Shown: positions 16,231-23,890, counted from the first letter of the stretch. The stretch: DNA of 36,391 nucleotides from Anaerolineae bacterium (GCA_022826865.1 JAJDUC010000063.1:1-36391); one strand, 5' to 3'. Translations and numbers: made by a program. The notes: generated by a model from the sequence alone, not told the origin.

Positions 16231-17253
16231 TCATTCCATCTCGAAGCGGGCGCCCAGCGCCTTTGGCGGATCCGAGCGCAGGAAGGCGCGCAGACGGCGC
16301 TGAACGGGCCGCGGCGCGTATTGCAGCAGGCGTTCCGTCAGCCCGCCGCTGACGATGAGCAAGGTCACGATCATCAGCAGCCAGGGCAAGGTGTTCAGCA
16401 GAACAAAAGGAAAGTTGATTTCCTGGCCGAAGATGAACAGGCCGTTCGTCTGAATATTGCTGGAGACGGCGCGCAGGGCGGCGAAGAGGTAAGCGCCGAG
16501 CACGACGCGGAAAGGATGCCAGCCGCCGAATATCACGATCGCCAGGGCGATCCAGCCATCGCCTTGCATCGCCGGCGGGCTTGCCCAGCCGGGCTTGACG
16601 TTCAGCGAATATGCGGCGCCGGCCAAGCCAACCAGGGCGCCGCCGAGGAAGGTATACCAGTAACGCAGTCGCTGCACGCTTGCGCCGCGGGCGTAGGCCG
16701 CCTCCGGCCGCTCGCCGATGGCGCGCAAGGTCAAGCCGCCGTTGGCGCGGAAAAGCCAAAACCAGATGCCGAACATCAGCAAATAGCTGAAATAAACCAG
16801 CAGATTCTGCCGGAAGAATACCGGCCCCAGGATTGGCAAATCGGAAAGAAGCGGCAGCGCGAAACGCGTGATCTGCGGGCCGGGGATCCGGGTATAGTCC
16901 GCGCCCAGGAAGCGCGCCAGGTCGGCCGCCAGCAGCGTCAAGACGAAGCCGACCGCCACCTGGTCCCGCCGCAGCTTGATGCTGGAAAAGCCGACCAGCA
17001 GAGCGATCAGCGCGCCAATCAACATGGCGGCGGCGATGCCGACCATAATCTGCATCGGCAGGTCCAGTATGCCGGCTTCCTGCGCGGTCCAGGCCGCGGC
17101 GAAGCCCGTAACGGCGGCCAGCGCCAGGCTGCCATCCAACGAGAGGTTGACGACGCCGGCCCGCTCGGTGATGGTCTCGCCCAAGCTGGCGATGACCAGC
17201 GGCGTGGCCGTGCCGATGATGCTGCCGAGCGTGTTGAGGAATTCTTCGTTCAT
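16231..17253 (-). CDS. BMP/nucleoside-type ABC transporter permease (second permease)
   Basis: The protein has 340 residues and about eight to ten membrane helices. ITERAGVVNLSLDGSLALAA and the loop GLTLRAIGERPEAAYARG are hallmarks of the BPD_transp_2 permeases that work with BMP-family lipoproteins (nucleoside or purine import). The start at ATG 17253 is preceded by a GGGGG stretch; a longer frame to 17313 reads only repeat sequence. It follows the first permease across a 98-base gap filled by C-rich/G-rich repeats. With the ATPase at 22003-23553 it would form the complete membrane part of one importer. Confidence 0.88.
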   Translation of the reverse strand: MNEEFLNTLGSIIGTATPLVIASLGETITERAGVVNLSLDGSLALAAVTGFAAAWTAQEAGILDLPMQIMVGIAAAMLIGALIALLVGFSSIKLRRDQVAVGFVLTLLAADLARFLGADYTRIPGPQITRFALPLLSDLPILGPVFFRQNLLVYFSYLLMFGIWFWLFRANGGLTLRAIGERPEAAYARGASVQRLRYWYTFLGGALVGLAGAAYSLNVKPGWASPPAMQGDGWIALAIVIFGGWHPFRVVLGAYLFAALRAVSSNIQTNGLFIFGQEINFPFVLLNTLPWLLMIVTLLIVSGGLTERLLQYAPRPVQRRLRAFLRSDPPKALGARFEME

Positions 17254-17330
17254 GCCCCCATCCCCCGGCCCAGCGCCCCCTCGGTCCCCCGCCTCACGGG
17301 GGATGTTTCCCACAAGGAGGGAAGGGGAGA
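17254..17330 (+). repeat. C-rich/G-rich dispersed hairpin repeat, copy 3
   Basis: CCCCCATCCCCCGGCCC and further C-runs are followed by AAGGAGGGAAGGGGAG. It fills most of the gap between the two permease genes. Confidence 0.65.
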
Positions 17331-17351
17331 TTCGCGTCTCGCAGATTCATA

Positions 17352-17388
17352 TTAAGCCCCTCCCTCTTTTTGGGACCCCGGGTGGGGG
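17352..17388 (-). repeat. C-rich/G-rich dispersed repeat inside the 3' end of the first permease gene
   Basis: On the minus strand it reads ACCCCCACCCGGGGTCCC then AAAAAGAGGGAGGGGCTTAA, the same order as copy 1 at 141-187. It encodes the last residues (DPHPGSQKEGGA) and supplies the TAA stop or bases beside it. Confidence 0.6.
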
Positions 17389-18464
17389 TCTTCTATGTCT
17401 TCCTCATCTGCCAGCGTCCCTGGGAAGAAGACCTCTTGCACGCCGTGAAACAAAATCACGAACAGAACCAGCATGCCTTGCATCACGCCCGCCAGCGACG
17501 AATCCAGCTTGAGCGAGGGCGCGATCTGCAAGCGGGTGCTGCCGGTGAGGATGGCCGCGAAGGCGAAGGCGATCAGCGGCGCCCAGAGCAAGCGGATGCT
17601 GAGCAACAGCACAACCAGCAAGCCGAGAAAACCGATCCCGCCGGATGCCAGCGGGCGCAGATTATCGAAGGTGAAGAGGACGCGATAAGAACCGGCGATG
17701 CCCGCAAGCGCGCCGCAGACCAGGAAAGCGCTCATTGATGTCCGTTCGGTGGCGACGCCGAGCAGCAGCGCCGAGCGCATGTTCACTCCCACCGCCTTCA
17801 AGTTCAGTCCCCAGCGGGTGGCGTTGAGCAGGATGTAGACGACCACGAAGGCGGCGATGACCAGGGCGATCATGAAGAGATTGACGGGAAATGTCGGGGC
17901 GAATTCGGGCAGCAGAGCGGGCGCGGGAAAGGGTTCCGTGCCCTGGGCCGAGCCGCCGATGCGCGGCTGCCAGGGTCCGGAAATCAAATAGATGGAGATG
18001 ACGTTGACCAAGGCGTTCAGCGCCACGCCGCCGAAGATCTCGTTGACGCCCAGGCGTATTTTGAGGATGCCCACCATGAAGGCCCAGAACATCCCGCCCA
18101 GCGCCGACAGCGCGATCAGAATGACGTTGAGCAGCGGCGAAAGGCTCTCGGGCAGCAGCAGGAACTGGGCGCCCCAACTGGCGAAGATCGCGCCCATCAT
18201 CATCTGGCCTTCGACGCCGATATTCCACAAGCCGGCGCGGAAGGTGACGACCAGGCCGATGCTGACCAGGGTGAGCGGGATCCAGAAGTTGAAGACGCCG
18301 CCGAGTTTGCGGCTGTCTTTGAAGGCGCCTTTCCAGAGGGCGTCGACGACATCGAAGGGGTCGCGGCCGACAGCGATGACCAGCGCCGCCGCCACCGCCA
18401 GCGAGATGGCGATGGGCAGCAGCAGGAAGGCGATTTGGATGGCGATGGCGCGTGGGTTTTTCAT
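17352..18464 (-). CDS. BMP/nucleoside-type ABC transporter permease (first permease)
   Basis: The protein has 370 residues and about nine membrane helices. TFRAGLWNIGVEGQMMMGAI and LNLKAVGVNMRSALLLGV are signatures of the BPD_transp_2 subunit that pairs with the 16231-17253 product. ATG 18464 overlaps the stop of the preceding nuclease gene in ATGA. A longer frame to 18536 exists but would run deep into that gene, and the added residues are basic and not membrane-like. The C-terminal tail DPHPGSQKEGGA is encoded by a dispersed repeat. The gene is cut off from its ATPase by 3.5 kb of other genes. Confidence 0.87.
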   Translation of the reverse strand: MKNPRAIAIQIAFLLLPIAISLAVAAALVIAVGRDPFDVVDALWKGAFKDSRKLGGVFNFWIPLTLVSIGLVVTFRAGLWNIGVEGQMMMGAIFASWGAQFLLLPESLSPLLNVILIALSALGGMFWAFMVGILKIRLGVNEIFGGVALNALVNVISIYLISGPWQPRIGGSAQGTEPFPAPALLPEFAPTFPVNLFMIALVIAAFVVVYILLNATRWGLNLKAVGVNMRSALLLGVATERTSMSAFLVCGALAGIAGSYRVLFTFDNLRPLASGGIGFLGLLVVLLLSIRLLWAPLIAFAFAAILTGSTRLQIAPSLKLDSSLAGVMQGMLVLFVILFHGVQEVFFPGTLADEEDIEDPHPGSQKEGGA

Positions 18465-19321
18465 TGAGAGAGAATCTCGGCGATTTCTCTGCGAATTAAC
18501 TCGACGGGCGCGTTTACACCGTCCGAAGGTTGCCATGTACGCGACATGGTAATGATCTCCGCGATGTCTCTACTATCGGAATGGATTATGCCAAATCGAT
18601 TAGCGAAGTCTCTTGCGCCACTCTGCAATCCGTTATGCGCGATAAACCATCCAACAATGGGGCCCTTCTGGCGAAGAAACCATCTAGGAATTATGTTGCT
18701 GACGTCTTCGCTTCTTTGGTGGACGCTGTTGAGCGCGGAAGTAAATTGCTGAATTCTGTCACGCGGAACTCTATTGGAATGTTTCTTGCTTTGACCAACA
18801 ATCCTAATTGGTCCGCCACCACCGTTAAATAAGTGTGATATGCCTATTGAAGGAATCATTGCAAAGAAATCTATTCCAAATTCACCGCCATCCGGTGTTC
18901 TACAAAAGTTTGAAGAGCCGCTAAACTTGCATGCCAAGACTGACAGCGCTTCATACTGATTCGGGTTTAGCGACCTTATCATTTTGATTATGTGTATTCT
19001 ACTGCGAATCCTGCTTCGTTTATGCCTTTCGCCCTTTGATATTCCCGAAGGAAAGAAACTAGGATTCCAGAATAGTCTCTTTACTCCAGCAGTAATCTCT
19101 GAAAACGTTGGATACAGCCCCCTGACGCTATCTTCAGCAATCTGGTGACGCAGGTCATTCCACAGTCTGTCAGAATTATTGCTCGCGTATTCTTCCGCGC
19201 TAGCGCGAGATCTATCCTGAGTATGTTGAACTGCATCAATCAGATGGTCGTCGAAATCCAGCCAGGCACGATTGAATTCCTGATCGTAGAACCAGCTTAT
19301 AATCTGCTGCCGCACTGTCAT
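18461..19321 (-). CDS. Mrr-like restriction endonuclease-fold protein
   Basis: The protein has 286 residues. Residues about 120-200 fit the Mrr/PD-(D/E)xK pattern: YEALSVLACKF (E124), then DGGEFGIDFFA (D151), then IRIVGQSKKHSNRV (Q177, K179) and IQQFTSAL. In Mrr-type nucleases the D...QxK set binds the metal and cuts DNA. The N-terminal 110 residues (many Trp/Arg, RSRIRSRIHIIK) are not recognised. ATG 19321 overlaps the stop of the ParB-like gene (ATGA), and its own stop overlaps the permease start. Codon and base use are AT-richer than the neighbours, which points to transfer. Nuclease assignment by motif only. Confidence 0.65.
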   Translation of the reverse strand: MTVRQQIISWFYDQEFNRAWLDFDDHLIDAVQHTQDRSRASAEEYASNNSDRLWNDLRHQIAEDSVRGLYPTFSEITAGVKRLFWNPSFFPSGISKGERHKRSRIRSRIHIIKMIRSLNPNQYEALSVLACKFSGSSNFCRTPDGGEFGIDFFAMIPSIGISHLFNGGGGPIRIVGQSKKHSNRVPRDRIQQFTSALNSVHQRSEDVSNIIPRWFLRQKGPIVGWFIAHNGLQSGARDFANRFGIIHSDSRDIAEIITMSRTWQPSDGVNAPVELIRREIAEILSQ

Positions 19322-20493
19322 ACAGGACTGGTTTCAAATTGAAATTCGTAACTTATCTCCCGTATAGATGCTTGCAGTAGTGCAAGTTTGTCCAGGAGTT
19401 GATCGCGCAGCTCATCATCATTCTTGAACCTAAGGGTTGGAATGTTGCGAAGTTCTCTCGTAAGTTCGTCCATGTTGCGAAGCAACTCTAGGGCCGGTCG
19501 TCTTCTGCTGTCCGCTTCATCTTGCGCCTCGGCTAATCGTGCTGTTGCGACGGACTTCGTGAGGTTCTCTCCGTTTCGAAACTCTTCAAACTGAGGCGTT
19601 GCGTTCTTAATCAGATACGACACGTCACGCAACCCGCGATTTGTCAAGATACGCCGGTTGTCCCAATCTCCAAATACATCATCCGGGTCTACGTTTTCGT
19701 CGATTTCATCCTCGTTTGGCTTGGGGTAGAGCCAGCTCAAAAATTCGTTAAATGCCAAAGAATCCTCAAATTGATATTCGGAATCATTCCATGCCATCCA
19801 TTGCCTTAATGGCAAGTTGGAACGTCCGAACAATTCCTGAAAATACGTATATGAGGACTCCTTGACATCGCCACTGTACTCGGAGTCATCTTTCGCTTGT
19901 CGAAAGGCATTGTATCCGCGAATCCATTGACCAGCGCCAAATGCGCTCAATCCAAACTGTTTCCCAACTTGTGTAAGGTTTTTGCCCTCTTCTTGCAACA
20001 GCTCATTCATCAGTTTCGCTTTGTTGTAAGCTGACCATGGCTTGATTCCGGTGATATGGCGCAAGCCTTGGAAAATCCAAGCGGCCTGATTGTCTGTTCC
20101 TGTATACAGCAAGCAATTTATGGTACTTATGGAATCCATCACCCTTGCGTCGATCGCCACTCCCTTACGCTCGAGATCGACGATGAGTTTTGCAGCGGTG
20201 ATTCTACGATTGCCTTCCAGCACGACAAACTTGTCTGGTTTGAACTCTCTGACAATAACCTGGTCGATTGGAAGAAACCCGTTGATTTCCATGTTCATTC
20301 GAAGTTTGTCTACGTCATGATTTTGGATCATCTTCTCTTGCGCGTTTCGTTGTATGTTATCGTGGTCAATTCGCTCGTCGAGAATTGTCATCCAGGCGTC
20401 GTCCACAAAGCGCGGATTGTTTGGGTCGAGATAGATTTGGTCTATGCTCAGGTCAATCGGAGTCAGCTGGTCCGAAATAATGCTGTCCATCAT
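19318..20493 (-). CDS. ParB/sulfiredoxin-fold protein (ParB-like nuclease or NTPase domain)
   Basis: The protein has about 391 residues. The N-terminal domain has IYLDPNNPR (21-28) and VLEGNRRITAAKLI (91-104), the two strongest marks of the ParB/Srx fold. The phosphate-binding EGNRR region is intact (93-97). LMNELLQEEGKNLTQVGKQFGLS could be the following helix-turn-helix. The acidic C-terminal half ends in helices rich in charged residues and is not recognised. AAAGGAGC lies 3-6 bases before the double ATG at 20493/20490; a frame to 20529 is possible. It is coupled to the Mrr-like nuclease by ATGA. DNA or NTP binding is inferred from the fold; plasmid partition is unlikely without ParA. Confidence 0.65.
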   Translation of the reverse strand: MMDSIISDQLTPIDLSIDQIYLDPNNPRFVDDAWMTILDERIDHDNIQRNAQEKMIQNHDVDKLRMNMEINGFLPIDQVIVREFKPDKFVVLEGNRRITAAKLIVDLERKGVAIDARVMDSISTINCLLYTGTDNQAAWIFQGLRHITGIKPWSAYNKAKLMNELLQEEGKNLTQVGKQFGLSAFGAGQWIRGYNAFRQAKDDSEYSGDVKESSYTYFQELFGRSNLPLRQWMAWNDSEYQFEDSLAFNEFLSWLYPKPNEDEIDENVDPDDVFGDWDNRRILTNRGLRDVSYLIKNATPQFEEFRNGENLTKSVATARLAEAQDEADSRRRPALELLRNMDELTRELRNIPTLRFKNDDELRDQLLDKLALLQASIREISYEFQFETSPV

Positions 20494-20529
20494 TTGCTCC
20501 TTTATGCAGGCTACACCTTTGAACGACAT

Positions 20530-20757
20530 CTACTCACAGAAGTCATCTTCCGGTGGCTCGTAGTTCTCCAGCCAATACGCGCCGTCGAAAAACAGATATT
20601 CGTAATCTTCGTTCGTTTGCAACACAAGGAATCGCTCCGGCTCATCTTGGCGCTTGAGACGTTTAAACACGTCATTATGGTTTCCTGCTGAATACACCTG
20701 ATACGCGCCCCATGCCCTTATCTTATTGATTTCTACCAAAAGATACCACTGCGCCAT
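20530..20757 (-). CDS. Small acidic hypothetical protein, first gene of the ParB-like/Mrr-like cassette
   Basis: The protein has 75 residues. It is rich in Tyr and Trp and has a strongly acidic C terminus (NYEPPEDDFCE). I recognise no family. GGGG lies 8 bases before ATG 20757. Its stop is 36 bases before the chosen start of the ParB-like gene, so the three genes read as one unit. The composition matches that cassette rather than the GC-rich neighbours. It could be an inhibitor, a DNA mimic or an accessory subunit; this is speculation from size and charge. Confidence 0.55.
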   Translation of the reverse strand: MAQWYLLVEINKIRAWGAYQVYSAGNHNDVFKRLKRQDEPERFLVLQTNEDYEYLFFDGAYWLENYEPPEDDFCE

Positions 20758-20774
20758 GATTTTGCCCCATCAAC

Positions 20775-20805
20775 TTCTCGGTGACTGATACATTCACACC
20801 GAGAA
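20775..20805. promoter_or_regulatory. 9-bp inverted repeat upstream of the three-gene cassette
   Basis: TTCTCGGTG (20775-20783) and CACCGAGAA (20797-20805) are perfectly complementary around a 13-base loop. It sits between the sulfite-oxidase-like stop (20842) and the cassette start (20757). No T-run follows on the minus strand, so an operator is as likely as a terminator. Confidence 0.5.
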
Positions 20806-20841
20806 CGATGATAGCGGCGCCACAAGTGGTGCCAAGTCCGC

Positions 20842-21930
20842 TCACTTCAACGTAATCTTCACCCGATGCCAGGCGTTATTCACATAGCCCTTGAAGTTCC
20901 AGACGCTGGCGATCGTCTCCGGCTGACTATTCGCCGCGCTGTCCCAGGCGCGCACGATGAATTCATGCGTGCCCGGCGGCAGATCAAATTCCGCCCGCCA
21001 CAGCTGCCAGGTCCATAGCTGGGGCTCGTTGAGAAACTCGGCGCGCTGCCAACTCTCGCCGCCATCGGGCGAGACGCTGACCCAGGTGATTTCGTGCTCG
21101 CCATCGCTCATGGCATAACCCTCGACCATGATCTTTCCCGCCGGCAGCAGGCTGCGATCCTGCGGCCGCACGATGACCGAGTTGACCGGCAGCTTGGTCA
21201 GTTGCATGCCATCGTGATAATCGACATTGTACATATTGATATGCGGCGGGAAGAGCTTGTAGCCGACTTGCTGGAAGTGATTGTCGGACGGGTCTTCCTG
21301 AACGCGGATTTCGCTGAGCCACTTGACGCTGCGCGCGCCGATGTAGCCGGGCACAATGACGCGCAGGGGACAGCCATGCGCCAGGGGCAGGTCTTCGCCG
21401 TTCATCGCGTAAGCCAGCAGCACTTCACTGCCAAGCGCCTTGTCCAGCGGGATCGAACTGCCGAAGGCTTCTCGATGCCCATCGCGCATGAGCGTATCGA
21501 GCCCGAGGAAGGCGACATGGCCCGCCGTCTCGTCGCTGATGCCGGCCGAGGTCAAGATATCGCCCAGGCGAAGGCCGGTCCATTCCGCCGTGCCGATCGC
21601 CTCGATATCCCAGGCCAAGCCCTCATCGATGGGCTTGTAACTGACCAGCTCCTTGCGGCGATTGCCGGCGCATTGCAGCGTGGCCACCAGAGTGCGTTGT
21701 TCAAAGTTTGTCTTGATCTCATCCAGGCTGAGCGATAACTCCCGCGAGACCAGGCCTTGCACGCGCAGGCGATAGCTGTCCAACTGCAAGTGCGGTATCT
21801 GGGAGTGATTGCGCACGAAGAACAGCTCGGTCGGCGTCACAAAGTCCCGCGCCAGTTGATCGACAGGCGGGCCGGCGTTGAGGATGTCGTCGTATGTTTT
21901 GGTTTCGTCGTGCTTTTCGCTGAGCGGCAT
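20842..21930 (-). CDS. Sulfite-oxidase-family molybdopterin enzyme
   Basis: The protein has 362 residues. LQCAGNRRKEL carries the cysteine (C87) that ligates molybdenum, LAHGCPLRVIVPGYIGARSVKWL is the conserved cofactor-binding segment, and the C-terminal half (from about 240, with SVSPDGGESW and HEFIVRAWDSAANSQPE) is the Mo-co dimerisation Ig-like domain. It is expected to oxidise sulfite to sulfate or a related substrate. No heme domain and no Tat signal are seen, so it resembles plant-type cytoplasmic enzymes. CAGGAG lies 6 bases before the ATG. It has the GC-rich style of the host and sits oddly between the ABC ATPase gene and the AT-rich cassette. Confidence 0.88.
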   Translation of the reverse strand: MPLSEKHDETKTYDDILNAGPPVDQLARDFVTPTELFFVRNHSQIPHLQLDSYRLRVQGLVSRELSLSLDEIKTNFEQRTLVATLQCAGNRRKELVSYKPIDEGLAWDIEAIGTAEWTGLRLGDILTSAGISDETAGHVAFLGLDTLMRDGHREAFGSSIPLDKALGSEVLLAYAMNGEDLPLAHGCPLRVIVPGYIGARSVKWLSEIRVQEDPSDNHFQQVGYKLFPPHINMYNVDYHDGMQLTKLPVNSVIVRPQDRSLLPAGKIMVEGYAMSDGEHEITWVSVSPDGGESWQRAEFLNEPQLWTWQLWRAEFDLPPGTHEFIVRAWDSAANSQPETIASVWNFKGYVNNAWHRVKITLK

Positions 21931-22002
21931 TTAGACTCCTGTTGTCCGTAAGGATTGCCCCATCCTGAATCCTACTCCTGGAAGAAATGACTTCAATTCA
22001 CC

Positions 22003-22047
22003 TTAGCTCCCCTTCCCTCCTTGTGGAGGGGCCGGGGGATGGGGGGC
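22003..22047 (-). repeat. C-rich/G-rich dispersed repeat at the 3' end of the ABC ATPase gene
   Basis: On the minus strand it reads CCCCCCATCCCCCGGCCCC, then TCCACAAGGAGGGAAGGGGAG and CTAA. It encodes the last residues of the ATPase (PHPPAPPQGGKGS) and provides its TAA stop. Confidence 0.65.
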
Positions 22048-23553
22048 GCTGGCGGCCTTGAACTCCCCTCCGATCAAATAGCCCAACTCGTCGATGCTGG
22101 TATCCTTGGCGTTCGGCACCTCATGCGCGCGCCCGGCGAAGAAGACGAAGATGCGATCGCTGTATGTGACCAATTCTTCCAGATCGGACGAATTGAAAAT
22201 GATGGCGGCGCCGCGGCCGCAGCGCTCAAGCAGTTGCGTCCAGATCCAGCGGGCGGAGTCGACATCAAGCCCGCGCGTCGGCTGCTCCAGGATCAGCAAT
22301 TTTGGATCATCGGGCAAGAGCCCGATCAGCATGCGCTGCTGATTGCCACCGGAGAGCTGCTCGATATTGTCGAATGCGCGGCCCTTGATGCGGTACTGTT
22401 TGATGCGCTCATCCGTGCGCTTTTGGACTGATTTCCAGTCGATCTGCAGGCTATCGTCGGCGACCAGGGCAGTGTGCTCGGTTAGGGTCAGGCCGGAGAT
22501 CAAGCCCTCTTCCAGGCGACCGTCGGCGCCGAATATAAAACCGCGCCGAAAGAGTTGGCGGTAGCTCGCGCCAAGGATATTCTCCCCGTCGAATTGCAGC
22601 GAGCCGCTGTTGACGCGCTGCAGACGGGCGCAAGCGCGCATGAAAAGCTCTTGCCCGCTGCCGCCCAGCCCGGCCAAGCCGATCACCTCGCCGGCGCGCG
22701 CGGTCAGCGAAATCGGCTGCATGTCCAGCCGCAAATCGTGCACGACCAGATCCCGCGCTTCCAGCACAGGCGCGCCCTTGTCGAATTGAGGCCGGCTCTG
22801 CGCCTCCAGCTCTTCACCGAACATCATCGTCACCAGTTGGCGTTTGGTCTCGGCGATGACAGCGCCGGTGAGGTTTTCATCGGAGACCGGCATATCCATG
22901 TCGCCGACCAGGATGCCGGCCCGCAGCACGACCACCTCATCGCAAAGGTCAATCACGTCTTCCAGTTTGTGCGAGACCAACAGGACAACCAGGCCCTCGT
23001 CATGCGCCAGCTTGCGCAACGCGTCAAAAAGGATTTCCTTTTGCTCTGCGGAGATTCCAGTGGTCGGCTCGTCGAGGATTAGTGTTTCCACACCGAGCGC
23101 CAGGAGCCGGATGATCTCAAGCTGCTGGCGCTGGGCAATCAGCAAATTATCGATTGGCTGATGCGGGTCCAACTCGAAGCCGAAGCGCGCCGCCAGCTCC
23201 CGCAGCCGCGCTTCGGCTTGCGCGCGCTGCAGCGTGATGCCCTCGGCGCCGCCATAGATGAAATTCTCCAGGACCGTGAAGGCCCCGACATCGAGCGGAT
23301 CCTGCTGCAGCATCCCAACGCCGTTGGCGATGGCCGCGGATGGACCGGTGTAATCGATGACGCGATTGTCGATCAGGATTTCGCCGGCGTCGGCGGGCTG
23401 GAATCCGGAAAGGATTTTCATCAGCGTGGATTTGCCGGCCCCATTTTCCCCGAGGATGCCAACGATGCGCCCATGCAGGAATTTCACGTTGATGTCATTA
23501 TTGGCATGGACCGGTCCAAAGCGTTTGTGAATCTTGCGCAATTCGATGTCCAT
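22003..23553 (-). CDS. BMP/nucleoside-type ABC transporter ATPase (two fused nucleotide-binding domains)
   Basis: The protein has 516 residues with two ABC domains in tandem. Domain 1 has Walker A GENGAGKS (35-42), a weak signature LLIAQRQQLEI and Walker B LILDEPTTG. Domain 2 has a degenerate Walker A (GLGGSGQEL), signature LSGGNQQRM and LILEQPTRGLD, the asymmetry usual for RbsA/YufO-type ATPases. It energises uptake by the two permeases encoded at 16231-18464. The substrate-binding BMP lipoprotein is not in the window. The last 13 or so residues come from a dispersed repeat. The gene is separated from the permease genes by four inserted genes. Confidence 0.9.
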   Translation of the reverse strand: MDIELRKIHKRFGPVHANNDINVKFLHGRIVGILGENGAGKSTLMKILSGFQPADAGEILIDNRVIDYTGPSAAIANGVGMLQQDPLDVGAFTVLENFIYGGAEGITLQRAQAEARLRELAARFGFELDPHQPIDNLLIAQRQQLEIIRLLALGVETLILDEPTTGISAEQKEILFDALRKLAHDEGLVVLLVSHKLEDVIDLCDEVVVLRAGILVGDMDMPVSDENLTGAVIAETKRQLVTMMFGEELEAQSRPQFDKGAPVLEARDLVVHDLRLDMQPISLTARAGEVIGLAGLGGSGQELFMRACARLQRVNSGSLQFDGENILGASYRQLFRRGFIFGADGRLEEGLISGLTLTEHTALVADDSLQIDWKSVQKRTDERIKQYRIKGRAFDNIEQLSGGNQQRMLIGLLPDDPKLLILEQPTRGLDVDSARWIWTQLLERCGRGAAIIFNSSDLEELVTYSDRIFVFFAGRAHEVPNAKDTSIDELGYLIGGEFKAASAPHPPAPPQGGKGS

Positions 23554-23643
23554 CGCTGGTCCCGCTTGCGGCGTCCTTCGCGAAATGCAGCCTCTAATTG
23601 TAACGCACTCTCATCATTTGACCAGTTTGCCGGCTGGCCGCGC

Positions 23644-23703
23644 CAGGGCAATTGCATCAAATTCATAATGAACTGTTCGCCACGAAAACTGTGAAAATGT
23701 AGG
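23644..23703 (+). repeat. CAGGGCAAT element, copy B
   Basis: It matches the reverse complement of 241-300 at 55 of 60 positions. It passes directly into a GTAGGGGCG hairpin. Confidence 0.75.
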
Positions 23704-23721
23704 GGCGTCTCGTGAGATGCC
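23703..23721 (+). repeat. GTAGGGGCG hairpin, degenerate copy 2
   Basis: GGGCGTCTC-GT-GAGATGCC is the 27854-27873 hairpin with a C-to-T change and one base lost in the right arm. Both copies are followed by GTTGAAAATGGCC. Confidence 0.65.
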
Positions 23722-23757
23722 GTTGAAAATGGCCAGCGAATTGCGGGCGTTTCAGCG

Positions 23758-23799
23758 GGTCGCGTAAGTCGCGTAGACACTGACCGCCGACACTGACCG
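23758..23799 (+). repeat. 42-base dispersed repeat with doubled GACACTGACCG, copy 2
   Basis: It matches 10767-10808 at 38 of 42 positions by hand. Confidence 0.7.
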
Positions 23800-23831
23800 A
23801 CAAACGTCCCTACAGATTACGAAATGTGAAG

Positions 23832-23860
23832 GGAAATTGTCATTTATTTGCGCAATTTCC
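23832..23860. terminator. Possible weak terminator of the lipoprotein gene
   Basis: GGAAATTG (23832-23839) and CAATTTCC (23853-23860) form an 8-bp stem with a 13-base loop, 30 bases past the lipoprotein stop on the minus strand. It is AT-rich and not followed by a proper T-run, so it may simply belong to the repeat cluster. Confidence 0.25.
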
Positions 23861-23890
23861 ATTTTGAAGCGATTGCCCTTTGGCCGCGCC

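Larger units (their letters stand above)
23645..23879. mobile_element. Candidate MITE-like element bounded by 19-bp imperfect inverted repeats
   Basis: AGGGCAATTGCATCAAATT (23645-23663) and the reverse complement of 23861-23879, AGGGCAATCGCTTCAAAAT, agree at 16 of 19 positions and face each other about 235 bases apart. The interior has no gene. The bounds are inferred and no target duplication was identified. Confidence 0.4.
23554..23890. other. Gene-free repeat cluster upstream of the ABC ATPase gene
   Basis: No coding frame is credible. The stretch holds a CAGGGCAAT element (23644-23703), a degenerate GGGCG hairpin (23703-23721), the 42-base GACACTGACCG repeat (23758-23799) and an inverted repeat (23832-23860). 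The ATPase promoter should lie here, but I cannot single it out. Confidence 0.6.

Noticed and set aside
16321..17355. Plus-strand open frame of about 340 codons over the second permease
   Set aside because: It is Gln/Arg/Glu-rich without domains, opposite a clear membrane permease.
19318..20493. ParB of a plasmid or chromosome partition system
   Set aside because: No ParA gene or parS-like sites are nearby and the C-terminal half does not look like a ParB dimer domain.
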